A stretch of 64,000 nucleotides of DNA from Alangreenwoodia sp964438605 (GTDB taxonomy: Bacteria > Bacillota > Clostridia > Peptostreptococcales > Anaerovoracaceae), in contig CAYTKT010000001.1 of NCBI GenBank assembly GCA_964438605.1, forward strand, positions 1 to 64,000, read 5' to 3'. Every line of letters begins with the position of its first letter. Within the stretch, counting starts at the first letter, position 1. Positions 8,045 to 16,473 of the stretch are shown one piece after another. Made by a program: the position numbers and the translations under genes. Under the pieces are notes generated by a model, which made no database searches, was not told the DNA's origin, and saw only the letters and a list, made by a program, of their open reading frames with translations.

Positions 8045-9829
8045 TTATTTTACCTCGATTCCTGTATAGTAATAATTAAGAATATCTTTATAACTAAATC
8101 CCTTCAGACCCATTTGCTGTGCGCCCTGCTGCGACATTCCGACGCCATGTCCAAAACCCTTACCGTTAATAATCAGCAGATCAGAGTCGGCTGAAAATGT
8201 GACCGTCATCACCGACGCAGCAGAATTCTGCCCGTCAGACGGCGTCTGCTGCTGTGCCTGAACAACCTTCTTCTGACCGTCAGCGTTCATAACAGTCAGA
8301 CCATCGAACTGTTTTACCGTGATACCACCGGATGACAAAATATTAACGCTCGAACCCAGCGGACTTACTCCACTGCTGCCCTGACCGTAATATTCTCCCC
8401 CGGCTGAGGACGCTCCGCCCGTTTCAGAAGTCTGCCCTCCCGTACTGCCGGAACCGTCTCCCGACGTAATTGTGAAAAACCTCGAACGCAGCGAAACGCC
8501 CAACGCTGAACGGATTGTTTCCTTTGTATATGTCTTTGAATCACGAGATCCGTTTATTGTTAAAGACGCCACATAACCTGACGGATCGAGTCGATCCACC
8601 GTAACACTCTCTACGGTGCCGATTCCCTGCGGCGCCATCTTTGCCGTCAGATCCGCCCTTGTCATGCTTACAGTCCAGTTGCTCTCAGGCGAATATTCGT
8701 CCGGCTTTCCTCTGAGATGGCCCAGCGTTTTCGTCCAGACGTCCTCACTGTTTTGCGTGTGCCCGCCGCTGTTGGCGCAGTAATATGCGGCCGCCGGTTT
8801 ATTTTCATAATAAATCATTTCACCCAACGTCTCATCAACTGCCCGATTCGTGCTCCGATATTCACTGTCTGCACCGGAATACACCTGACAGTGAGTCGTC
8901 GTACACATATCGAATCCCTGATCTTTATGAGTATCCCTGTTGACATAAGCAAAACTGCGGATCGCCACGGCCTGGGCTTTAATAGCCTCGATATGGCTCG
9001 ACTGACCGATCTCAGAGTGAACGACGCCCCGGACATAATCGTCAATCGACAAATAATTTATAATATTGAGTTGTCCGTTTGAATTGAGATACGGTATAAT
9101 GCCGCCGCGGTAATTTTTGCCGCCAAAGCCGATAAGTTCCGCCTGTCCCGATGCATCAGAACCGCCGTCCCTAAAATTTCCACCGACAATACATTCCGAA
9201 CCGTCAGCCTTAAGAGAAGCAATGGCCTCGCCGCCGCATATGAGCTGAACCGAGCCATCAGACAGATTTAATGTGATCTTATCTGCTTTTGTAAGACTTT
9301 CATTATCGTTATTCGACATTTCCACGGCCCTTTTCGATGTATCGATTGAGTTTGTTCCAACCGATGCAACGAAAAAGCCGCTGTCCGAAGTCAGGTCGAC
9401 CGACGGCGATGCATCGTAACCGTAACTCAGACCGATTTTCATGTATACTTCACTGGCGGCGCTGACTGGCTGGTTTGTCAGCACGAAGACTGATGTGACA
9501 GCAAAAATGACGGCCAGCCATGCGGCGAAAAGCCTGCGCGGTATGCGCAGGCTTTTCGCCGCAGCTCCCGTATATTTTCCGCGCTCTGAACATCTTGCAC
9601 GCCTTTCATTCCTCATATGTTCCATCCGCTTCGTATATCCATCACTTTTTGCGCCCTTTTCATACTTCGCATTTTCAACGCGCTCCATACATCCGGCAGC
9701 CATCTTGCGTTTTTCGCACCCGATATTTTCAACATTCTCTGTATAGTCGGCAGTCTTTACACATTCTCTGTGCTCAACGCCCTCCGCGCTTAACGCACGG
9801 ATGATATCTCCTCTGTCCTGATTTTTCAA
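8045..9829 (-). CDS. SpoIID/LytB-domain protein with repeat-bearing N-terminus
   Basis: SpoIID-type proteins are membrane-anchored lytic transglycosylases; true SpoIID strips peptidoglycan during spore engulfment. Here about 100 cytoplasmic residues come before a transmembrane segment (LFAAWLAVIFAVTSVFVL), then the SpoIID domain (DDYVRGVVHSEIGQSSHIEA, with the conserved Glu). The domain closes at the very end with GKGFGHGVGMSQQGAQQMG. A Gly/Ser-rich insertion of about 110 residues splits the domain before that motif. The first 90 residues hold worn repeats of about 19 residues (MERVENAKYEKG, TKRMEHMRNERR). The TTG start at 9829 has GGGGAG six bases upstream and sits just past the ruvB stop. 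At 594 residues it is much longer than usual. A 19-bp hairpin lies in the coding sequence (9522-9564). Confidence 0.85.
   Translation of the reverse strand: MKNQDRGDIIRALSAEGVEHRECVKTADYTENVENIGCEKRKMAAGCMERVENAKYEKGAKSDGYTKRMEHMRNERRARCSERGKYTGAAAKSLRIPRRLFAAWLAVIFAVTSVFVLTNQPVSAASEVYMKIGLSYGYDASPSVDLTSDSGFFVASVGTNSIDTSKRAVEMSNNDNESLTKADKITLNLSDGSVQLICGGEAIASLKADGSECIVGGNFRDGGSDASGQAELIGFGGKNYRGGIIPYLNSNGQLNIINYLSIDDYVRGVVHSEIGQSSHIEAIKAQAVAIRSFAYVNRDTHKDQGFDMCTTTHCQVYSGADSEYRSTNRAVDETLGEMIYYENKPAAAYYCANSGGHTQNSEDVWTKTLGHLRGKPDEYSPESNWTVSMTRADLTAKMAPQGIGTVESVTVDRLDPSGYVASLTINGSRDSKTYTKETIRSALGVSLRSRFFTITSGDGSGSTGGQTSETGGASSAGGEYYGQGSSGVSPLGSSVNILSSGGITVKQFDGLTVMNADGQKKVVQAQQQTPSDGQNSAASVMTVTFSADSDLLIINGKGFGHGVGMSQQGAQQMGLKGFSYKDILNYYYTGIEVK
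9522..9564. repeat. Perfect 19-bp inverted repeat inside the spoIID-like gene
   Basis: Arms 9522-9540 and 9546-9564 are perfectly complementary (TGCGGCGAAAAGCCTGCGC and its complement) with a five-base loop. It encodes the basic stretch just before the transmembrane segment (KSLRIPRRLFAA). Confidence 0.9.
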
Positions 9830-9832
9830 CTC

Positions 9833-10843
9833 TTACTCCCCCTCTGCAATTTTTTTGATTCCCAAATGACGATACGCTTCGTCGGAAACCATCCTTCCTT
9901 TTTGAGTTCTGTTGAGCAAACCCATCTGAATCAGATAAGGTTCATAAACGTCTTCTATCGTAATACGTTCTTCTCCCAATGCCGCTGCAATCGTATCAAT
10001 TCCTACCGGGCCGCCCTTAAATCGCTCAATGATCAACATTAAAATTTCACGATCAAGGTCTTCCAAACCCAAATCGTCGATTCCCAGCGCCTGAAACGCT
10101 TTTCCGGCAGTCGCCGCATCAATTCTGCCGTCACCGCGAACCTGTGAAAAATCACGGACACGCTTAAGCACCCGGTTTGCCACTCTCGGTGTGCCGCGGG
10201 AACGCAGCGCCATCTGACGCACGGACTCCTCGTCGGCCTGCACTCCAAGAATTCCGGCTGATCGCCGGATAATCCGCATCAGATCCTCCGTCGAATAAAG
10301 CTCAAATTTACTGATAACACCGAAACGGTCACGCAGCGGCGCCGAAAGACTTCCCGCCCTCGTCGTCGCACCGATCAGCGTAAACCTGGGAATATCAAGA
10401 CGCAGCGAACGTGCCGACGGTCCTTTTCCGATTATAATATCGATCGCGTAATCTTCCATCGCCGAATAGAGAACCTCCTCCACAGAACGGTTCAGTCTGT
10501 GAATTTCGTCGATAAACAGCACGTCGTTTTCATCGAGATTCGTCAAAATCGCCGCCAGATCTCCGGCACGATCGATAGCCGGCCCCGAAGTAATCCTGAG
10601 ATTGACATTCATTTCATTTGCGATAATTCCCGCCAGCGTCGTCTTTCCAAGTCCCGGCGGCCCGTAAAACAGAACATGGTCAAGAGGTTCTCCCCGCTGC
10701 AGCGCGGCCTCAATAAAAATTTCCAGATTTGAGCGCACCGTATTCTGACCGATATAATCAGAAAGCCGCTTCGGACGAAGACTGACCTCAATCTCGGCGT
10801 CCTCATCGAGAACCTCCGCCTTCGTAATTCTCTGTTTTTCCAA
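9833..10843 (-). CDS. ruvB: Holliday junction branch migration helicase RuvB
   Basis: RuvB is the hexameric AAA+ motor that, with RuvA, drives branch migration at Holliday junctions. Walker A is GPPGLGKTTLAG, Walker B FIDEIHRL, sensor 1 LIGATTRAG, and the arginine finger region is APLRDRFG. The C-terminal winged helix (EPYLIQMGLLNRTQKGR) is present. The start is a TTG at 10843 (LEKQRITKAEV) with AGGAGGTG eight bases upstream; longer upstream frames lack this site. The resulting 336 residues is the normal length. It is followed directly by the spoIID-like gene, whose ribosome site lies in the last ruvB codons. Confidence 0.96.
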   Translation of the reverse strand: MEKQRITKAEVLDEDAEIEVSLRPKRLSDYIGQNTVRSNLEIFIEAALQRGEPLDHVLFYGPPGLGKTTLAGIIANEMNVNLRITSGPAIDRAGDLAAILTNLDENDVLFIDEIHRLNRSVEEVLYSAMEDYAIDIIIGKGPSARSLRLDIPRFTLIGATTRAGSLSAPLRDRFGVISKFELYSTEDLMRIIRRSAGILGVQADEESVRQMALRSRGTPRVANRVLKRVRDFSQVRGDGRIDAATAGKAFQALGIDDLGLEDLDREILMLIIERFKGGPVGIDTIAAALGEERITIEDVYEPYLIQMGLLNRTQKGRMVSDEAYRHLGIKKIAEGE

Positions 10844-11136
10844 TTTATAACACCTCCTGCAGATCTGCCTCAAAATCAAAACCCGTCCAGACCTGCCGCC
10901 TTTTTTTAATTTTGTGGACCTCACGTATTTCTGCCCGAATCCCCGATTTCACAAATTTCGATCTGCTTCCCGCATTTTACGGATTTCAATTCGCATCTGC
11001 GGCCTCGCCGCTATCCGGCCAACCTTTTTATCAAACTATGCCGCGCCCTCGCTGTCTGTCGTTTTTTTCTTCAGTGGATTTTCGACCCGATTTTTTGACT
11101 TTACAAACTTCAATCTGTGTCTGCGGCTTGACCGCT
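10844..11136. other. ruvA-ruvB gap with two worn copies of a ~123-bp unit
   Basis: Words around CAATTCGCATCTGCGGCC (near 10988) and CAATCTGTGTCTGCGGCT (near 11111) recur about 123 bp apart, with matching flanks (TTTCACAAATTTC, TTTACAAACTTC). No gene supported. A gap this large between ruvA and ruvB is unusual. Confidence 0.5.
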
Positions 11137-11760
11137 TCACAGTTTTGCCATCGTTTTAAGCGCCGCCTTGATATAATCTTCCGCTGACGCGCCTTCAAGC
11201 CCGCTGGCCGCTACCGCTTCCGCAGCCTCACCTTTCGTATATCCCAGCGCAACCAGCGCAGAAACGGCCTCCGCAATGCTGCCCATCGGGTCAGCGGCGG
11301 CGACTGCAGCGGTCGCCGCCGCTGACCCGGTTTCGTCTGTCTGCGCATGAAACACTTCGCCTTCCAGTTTGTCCTTCAGTTCCAGCACGATGCGCTGTGC
11401 CGTCTTCTTTCCGACGCCCTGTGCCCGCGCCAGTGTATCCGGATCACCGAACACGATGGCTTTCTTTATCTCCGTTGGCGACAAAGCCGACAAAATGGAC
11501 ACCGCTCCTTTTGAACCAATCCCGCTGACAGTCGTCAGCAGCCGGAACAGCGCCAGAGATTCCCTGTCGTCAAATCCATACAGACTGACGTCATCCTCAC
11601 GGACAACCATCGCCGTATAAACCGTCACCTCCTTGTCAGCCGGCGCCATATAAAGCGCCGAAAGCGCCGGAACAGTCACCTCATAACCAATTCCGCCGCA
11701 CTCTATGACGATTCCCAAAGCGAAAGTTTCCGTGATTCTGCCCCGAATATAATGAATCAT
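11137..11760 (-). CDS. ruvA: Holliday junction binding protein RuvA
   Basis: RuvA tetramers bind four-way junctions and load RuvB. The 207 residues include the OB-fold domain (MIHYIRGRITETF start), the helix-hairpin-helix pair (LTTVSGIGSKGAVSILSAL and GVGKKTAQRIVLELKDKL) and the RuvB-binding C-terminal domain (AVSALVALGYTKGEAAEAV). The linker between domains II and III is Ala-rich and is encoded by an 18-bp perfect inverted repeat (11287-11329). The ATG at 11760 has GAGAGG upstream. It lies between ruvC and ruvB on the same strand, with gaps of about 300 bases on each side. Confidence 0.95.
   Translation of the reverse strand: MIHYIRGRITETFALGIVIECGGIGYEVTVPALSALYMAPADKEVTVYTAMVVREDDVSLYGFDDRESLALFRLLTTVSGIGSKGAVSILSALSPTEIKKAIVFGDPDTLARAQGVGKKTAQRIVLELKDKLEGEVFHAQTDETGSAAATAAVAAADPMGSIAEAVSALVALGYTKGEAAEAVAASGLEGASAEDYIKAALKTMAKL
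11287..11329. repeat. Perfect 18-bp inverted repeat inside ruvA
   Basis: CGGGTCAGCGGCGGCGAC (11287-11304) and its exact complement (11312-11329) flank a seven-base loop. It encodes the Ala-rich interdomain linker of RuvA, where extra residues would be tolerated. Confidence 0.9.
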
Positions 11761-12079
11761 CTCTGCAAGCCTCTCTGTTTTTATCAGTTGGGGAAATATC
11801 CCGCTTTATTTACCACTTTTTCTAATCATCCTCCGGGCCAAGACCCGCTACACCTGTCATTTTCTATACTCCGCCCGGACATTTTCACCAGTTCTCATCA
11901 ATTTTCATTCGTTTTTCTCGTTTTTTATCAATTTCCATCCGGTTGTATTCCGTCCGGTCAAAACTCCGGTATCTGTCCGCATAGCACCATACACCGCCGT
12001 TCTTTCTGCACCTTTTTACGCCGCGCGGCCTTTTCCAATTCCTGTTAATTTCAGGCGCAAACCCGATGCACTCGCTATT
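11761..12079. other. ruvC-ruvA gap with worn repeats
   Basis: About 320 bases, pyrimidine-rich on plus. CTCCGCCCGGACATTTTC (near 11871) and TTCCGTCCGGTCAAAACT (near 11950) look like copies about 80 bp apart. No gene or known RNA seen. Confidence 0.4.
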
Positions 12080-12640
12080 TTAACTCCCGCTTCTCGATGA
12101 ACTCATGCGTTTCTGCCGTTCATTCTCAAGCTTGAGAGCCTTTTCTATGGCCGCCGACATTCTGCACGCTGAACCCGTAGAATTGCCATGACAGATTGCC
12201 ACCGCCAGTGCGTCCGCTGTGTCGTCCGGCTTCGGAACTTTTTCCAGACCCAGCAGCGCCTTTACCATCTGCTGCACCTGCGTCTTTTCCGCCCTGCCAT
12301 ACCCCACCAGCGCCTGTTTTATCTGAAGCGGCGTATATTCCGCGATTTCGATCCCCGAATTGACACAGGCCAAGACGGCCACACCGCGCGCTTGTCCCAC
12401 ATTGATGACCGTCTTCGCATTCGTGTTATAAAACAGCTCCTCAACTGCCGCTTCTTCCGGCTGCCATTCGGCGATAATATCCATTAGTGAGGAATACAAA
12501 AGCTTCAGCCTGCGCGGCATCGAATCCCCCGCCTGTGTAGAAATACTTCCATAGTCACACGCTGAAAACCGATTCCCATTTTTTTCTATAATTCCATAGC
12601 CCATCAGCGCGTAACCCGGATCGATTCCAAGTATTCTCAT
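12080..12640 (-). CDS. ruvC: Holliday junction resolvase RuvC
   Basis: RuvC nicks Holliday junctions symmetrically. Catalytic acids are D7 in ILGIDPGYALMGYG, E67/E68 in AAVEELFYNTNAKT, and D139/D140 with D143 in KPDDTADALAVAICH. I start at the ATG at 12640 (MRILGIDPG), with GGCGG six bases upstream; an upstream in-frame start at 12664 would add eight atypical residues. Length 186 is slightly long, with a Ser/Arg-rich tail. It heads the ruvC-ruvA-ruvB series. Confidence 0.95.
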   Translation of the reverse strand: MRILGIDPGYALMGYGIIEKNGNRFSACDYGSISTQAGDSMPRRLKLLYSSLMDIIAEWQPEEAAVEELFYNTNAKTVINVGQARGVAVLACVNSGIEIAEYTPLQIKQALVGYGRAEKTQVQQMVKALLGLEKVPKPDDTADALAVAICHGNSTGSACRMSAAIEKALKLENERQKRMSSSRSGS

Positions 12641-12887
12641 TATTCCGCCTTTCCAGTCCGTCAAAAACTACCGACCGCACAAAAACTAATTAAGAAAATT
12701 TTAACATATTCCAGATTAAATATCTACTGTTTTGGCCTGTCTGAATCAATCTCGTTTCTTCTTTCAAAAAACGCCTGTCGCCTCTGACACTGACATTCCA
12801 TACAAGCTGTCTGCGCCTGCCCTATTTTTGTTTTATCGTTTAAGTGTGTTATAAAAATATAGTAATACATGTTTTTTATAAATAAAT

Positions 12888-12909
12888 GATATTAAATAGA
12901 TTTAATATC
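12888..12909. promoter_or_regulatory. Operator-like palindrome
   Basis: GATATTAAA, TAGA, TTTAATATC: a perfect 9-bp inverted repeat 27 bases upstream of a consensus -35 box. Its placement suggests a regulator-binding site; the regulator is unknown. Confidence 0.4.
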
Positions 12910-12935
12910 TGTTTAACTTTATTCATACCATCGAA

Positions 12936-12963
12936 TTGACACGATTTGCAGTTATTTTATCAT
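12936..12963 (+). promoter_or_regulatory. Promoter P1 upstream of the MBL gene
   Basis: A perfect TTGACA (12936-12941), a 16-base spacer and TATCAT (12958-12963). It would give a leader of nearly 390 bases. Confidence 0.5.
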
Positions 12964-13055
12964 AATATCGTTATCTTAACACTGATCATTTGCTGCCGTC
13001 TGTCGAACAATCATACCTTTCAAATATTGATTTTACTTCATTTACGGATATTTCA

Positions 13056-13064
13056 TGGTATAAT
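13056..13064 (+). promoter_or_regulatory. Promoter P2, extended -10
   Basis: TGGTATAAT is a perfect extended -10. The -35 is poor. The same TGGTATAAT word precedes several other genes in the window. Confidence 0.5.
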
Positions 13065-13233
13065 AAAAGCGCGGAAAGAATCAACAATTTCATCTGAAAA
13101 CCTGATTCTTAAAGAAACGCTAATGCTTTACGTGTAAAAAAAACTGGCTTCGCCAACTGAGACTTACAGATTCAAACAAACCGATCAAACTCAAAATAAA
13201 TTCAAAAATCATCGGCCAATTGTCGACCGGCGA

Positions 13234-13258
13234 TTGACAAACACTTTTTAATTTTATT
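13234..13258 (+). promoter_or_regulatory. Possible promoter P3 close to the MBL gene
   Basis: Perfect TTGACA at 13234-13239, followed by an AT-rich stretch with only an approximate -10 (TATTAT or TTATTT, spacing 15-17). Confidence 0.35.
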
Positions 13259-13354
13259 ATTTAAAAATCGCCATTCATCGGCCAATGCGGTTTGATCCCG
13301 ATCGATGGACAGATAGAAAACATCTGCATCTATAACAGGAGTATGATATATAAA

Positions 13355-13987
13355 ATGGAAATCATTCGAAAAATCTTTGGAGAATTAGAAAACAACTGCT
13401 ATTTTATCTTTGACCACGACGGTGGTGAAGCATATATTATCGATCCCGGCTACGAAGCCGCAAAAATTGCCGGCCTCGCAGTTCGCCGCCGCTTTCATGT
13501 CAAAGGCATTCTCGCCACTCATTATCACAACGACCACACGGGTGCCTGCCAGGAACTCAGATCGCTTCTGAATACGAAACTTTATATGAGCAGGCGTGAC
13601 GCAAAACGATATTCCGGCAGAGTTGACATCTTTCTGAAGGAAGGTGACATTCTGACGCTGGGCGGCGAGAAACTGCTCATTCTTGAAACGCCGGGACATA
13701 CAAGCGGCAGTCTTTCTTTCCTGTGCAAGTCGGCAAAACAGGCGTTCACGGGAGACACTCTGTTTCCGACGGATACGGGATACGTCGTCTTTGAAACAGG
13801 ATCCCCCGATGACATGGAACGTTCGATACGAAAATTAAATACCTATCTCACGGACGATTACATGATATGGCCCGGTCACGAAGACAATGTAGACATGAAA
13901 TTTGTCCGCAAGCACAATGAAGATTTTAAAAATTATCTGAAAGGGATTTATCCGGAGCATGTTTACATGAATCCTGAATCGCTTTAA
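13355..13987 (+). CDS. MBL-fold metallohydrolase, glyoxalase II-like
   Basis: This is a 210-residue metallo-beta-lactamase-fold hydrolase. The metal site is THYHNDHTGA (HXHXDH), then ETPGHTSGSLSF, FTGDTLF and WPGHED. Such proteins hydrolyse thioesters or similar small molecules; the substrate cannot be read from sequence. The start at 13355 (MEIIRKIFGELENNCYF) is preferred because an AGGAG at 13337-13341 lies 13 bases upstream, whereas an ATG at 13343 is too close to it. It is one of few plus-strand genes and has its own complex upstream region. Confidence 0.85.
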   Translation: MEIIRKIFGELENNCYFIFDHDGGEAYIIDPGYEAAKIAGLAVRRRFHVKGILATHYHNDHTGACQELRSLLNTKLYMSRRDAKRYSGRVDIFLKEGDILTLGGEKLLILETPGHTSGSLSFLCKSAKQAFTGDTLFPTDTGYVVFETGSPDDMERSIRKLNTYLTDDYMIWPGHEDNVDMKFVRKHNEDFKNYLKGIYPEHVYMNPESL

Positions 13988-14017
13988 AAAAGAGGACGCC
14001 GAACACATTTCCGTCCT
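13985..14017 (-). terminator. Terminator of the RNase R gene
   Basis: On the minus strand AGGACG and CGTCCT pair across a 13-base loop and are followed by C and six T. It lies between the convergent ends of rnr and the MBL gene. Confidence 0.65.
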
Positions 14018-14082
14018 GCGCAGTTCCTATGATTTTACATTGATTTTTGTTAATTTCCGCTTCTTCCGGTTTCCATCCTAAG

Positions 14083-16473
14083 TCAGTCACTTTCCACGAA
14101 ATCTGACCGTCTGGAAAGTTTTGCATAGAATCTGCCTTGTGCGGTATCTGCTGATCTCGTCCTGCCATTTCTGCCTTTGCTGCGGACTCGCCGGCGACCT
14201 TTTCCTTTCCTGTTTCTGCTTCCGCTTCTCGCCTCGCTCCCATTCCTGCTTCTCTTTCCACTTCCGCTGTTACTTTCCTTCCCGCTTTCGCTTTCACTTT
14301 TATTTCCGCTTCCACCGCTGCCGATCAACCGAAAATCAATCTCGCCCGCTACCGTATTGACTCTTTCCACACTGACCCGAACGCGCTGGCCAATAGCAAA
14401 AACACGCCTCGTCACCTCGCCCACAAGCCTGTAATTTGCTTCATCACAGATGTAATAATCATCGGTCAGCGATTCCGCCGGCACGTAGCCTTCCACCGTA
14501 TTTTCCAGCTCTGCGAAAAACCCCGCACTCGTAATACCGCTGACAACACCGTCAAACGTTTCCCCAATAAACCGGCTCATGTAAACGGCCTTCAGCTTCT
14601 TTTCCACGTCCCGCTCCGCGTCGACCGAATTGCGCTCCCGCAGCGACGAAATTTCCGCCGCCTCGTCCGTCAGCTTCGCCAGCTTATCATATCTGCTCCC
14701 GCTAATCGAACTATGAATCGTCTCTTTGATAATCCGGTGAATCATCAGATCCGGATAACGCCTGATCGGCGACGTAAAATGACAATAATACCTGAATCCC
14801 AGCCCGAAATGACCTGAGCATTTCGTATCGTAAACGGCCTTTTTCATCGAGCGCAGCGCCACACGGCTGATAATGGTTTCGTTGCCCTTCTCTTTCGCCT
14901 GGCTGAGCAGATCGCGAATCGCACCGGAATGGACGCCGTCTCGCGGCAGCTTCAGCGTCAGCCCCATACTACCGGCAAAACGTCTCAATTCCTCCATTTT
15001 TTCCTGATCCGGTTTTTCATGGACGCGATAAACAAATGGAATTTCCATCCAAAAAAACTGCTCCGCTACGGCCCTGTTTGCCGCCAGCATAAATTCTTCA
15101 ATCATTCGGTTTGCTGTTCGCCGTTCTTCCGGTTCAATAGAGATGACGCCGCCTTCCTCATCCATCGTAATGTGCGATTCTCTGACTTCAAAATCAATAC
15201 TGCCTTCGCCGTAACGCTTGTTCGACAAAATCTGTGCCAGATCCCGCATATCGAAAATCACCGGCAGCAGATGTTCATACTTTGCTTTCAGCTTTGCATC
15301 ATCATTTTCCAAAATATCGGAAACATCCGCGTACACAAGGCGTGCTGCCGAGCGGATTACGCTCTCATAAATGCGGCAGCTATTCACTCTGCCGTCATCG
15401 CCGATTTCCAGATCGGCCGTCAGCGTCAGCCTGTCCTCGCCTTCATTCAGACTGCAGATCCCGTTCGACAATTCCTTTGGCAGCATCGGACAGACACGAT
15501 TCGGAAAATAGACGCTGCAGCCTCTTGCAAGCGCTTCCCTGTCCAGCGGCGATCCTTCTTTCACATATTCCGAAACGTCAGCGATACAGACGAGCAGACG
15601 GTACGAGCCGCCCTCCAGTTTTTTCGCGTAAACAGCGTCGTCAAAATCTCTGGCGTCCACACCGTCAATCGTCACAAGCGGCAGATCCCGCAAATCAGTC
15701 CTGCCCCTGAATTTCTCCTGCGTCACATACTGCGGCACGGCAGCCGCCTCAGCCTGAACATCCTTCGGAAAATCCTCCGAAACTTCGTACCTGCTCATTG
15801 CCGCCGCAATTTCCGCGCTGCCGTCTCCCGCGCTGCCGAAGATTTCTTCGACAACACCTCTGACACCTGATGTCTGGTCAGGATATTTCGTAATCCGCAC
15901 GCGAACCTTATCGCCGTCAGACGCTTTCAGGGAATCCTCCCATGCAACATAAATATCGGGCAGGTGACTGTCGTCAGGCAGAACAAATCCGTAATTTCCG
16001 CCTGCTGAATACGTACCGCAGACAAACTTCGTTCCCCGTGACAAGATTTTTCTGACGCTTCCCGTCCTGTGGTCACCGTGACGCCTGGGCAAAAGACGGA
16101 TCAGCACTCGGTCTCCATCCATCGCATATTTCATCTCAGTGCGCGGAATATAGACATCCGGCTGCCCGTTATCGGGAAAGACGAATCCAAATCCTCGGCG
16201 ATGAGCTCTCATAACGCCTGCAAACAGATCACACGCTTCCGGGAGCATATACCTTCCTTTTTTGTTTTTTATCAGTTCCCCATCAGATTCCATCTGATCG
16301 AGAATTTCGAGTACCGCACCGTATTCCTTCGGCTCCGGACGCACCAGGTCAAATATATCCTGCTCAGAGCGCAGAGATACCGACGAATCACCCGCTGCTT
16401 TCTTTAGCAGTTCCCGAATCTCGTCACGCCGTTCCCCGCTCATCTCGTTTCTGCCTGCGTATTTTTTCCCCAT
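14083..16473 (-). CDS. rnr: Ribonuclease R
   Basis: RNase R is a processive 3'-5' exoribonuclease that degrades structured RNA. Two N-terminal cold-shock domains (MRAHRRGFGFVFPDNGQPDV) precede the RNB catalytic domain with its metal-binding acids (VTIDGVDARDFDDAVYAKK) and the YCHFTSPIRRYPDLMIHR motif. A C-terminal S1 domain (ETFDGVVSGITSAGFFAEL) follows. After S1 comes about 80 residues rich in Ser, Gly, Arg and Lys. Basic tails are known for RNase R, but this one is highly repetitive. The ATG at 16473 has AGAGGT eight bases upstream. secG lies upstream, the common secG-rnr order; smpB is not found here. Confidence 0.94.
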   Translation of the reverse strand: MGKKYAGRNEMSGERRDEIRELLKKAAGDSSVSLRSEQDIFDLVRPEPKEYGAVLEILDQMESDGELIKNKKGRYMLPEACDLFAGVMRAHRRGFGFVFPDNGQPDVYIPRTEMKYAMDGDRVLIRLLPRRHGDHRTGSVRKILSRGTKFVCGTYSAGGNYGFVLPDDSHLPDIYVAWEDSLKASDGDKVRVRITKYPDQTSGVRGVVEEIFGSAGDGSAEIAAAMSRYEVSEDFPKDVQAEAAAVPQYVTQEKFRGRTDLRDLPLVTIDGVDARDFDDAVYAKKLEGGSYRLLVCIADVSEYVKEGSPLDREALARGCSVYFPNRVCPMLPKELSNGICSLNEGEDRLTLTADLEIGDDGRVNSCRIYESVIRSAARLVYADVSDILENDDAKLKAKYEHLLPVIFDMRDLAQILSNKRYGEGSIDFEVRESHITMDEEGGVISIEPEERRTANRMIEEFMLAANRAVAEQFFWMEIPFVYRVHEKPDQEKMEELRRFAGSMGLTLKLPRDGVHSGAIRDLLSQAKEKGNETIISRVALRSMKKAVYDTKCSGHFGLGFRYYCHFTSPIRRYPDLMIHRIIKETIHSSISGSRYDKLAKLTDEAAEISSLRERNSVDAERDVEKKLKAVYMSRFIGETFDGVVSGITSAGFFAELENTVEGYVPAESLTDDYYICDEANYRLVGEVTRRVFAIGQRVRVSVERVNTVAGEIDFRLIGSGGSGNKSESESGKESNSGSGKRSRNGSEARSGSRNRKGKGRRRVRSKGRNGRTRSADTAQGRFYAKLSRRSDFVESD

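Larger units (their letters stand above)
12641..13354. other. Divergent control region between ruvC and the MBL gene
   Basis: About 710 AT-rich bases. It holds a perfect palindrome (12888-12909), three promoter candidates facing the MBL gene, small hairpins (AAGAATCA with TGATTCTT near 13076-13113; TGGCTTCGCCA near 13145), and the word CATCGGCCAAT twice (13209 and 13276). No protein gene is supported; a 63-codon frame at 12946 has no good ribosome site. Confidence 0.5.

Noticed and set aside
12946..13137. 63-codon plus frame in the ruvC-MBL gap
   Set aside because: It overlaps promoter elements, has no ribosome site and no recognisable sequence.
14929..15870. Long plus-strand frame of 313 codons
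   Set aside because: It lies wholly antisense to rnr, which has clear domains and codon use. No ribosome site or family similarity.
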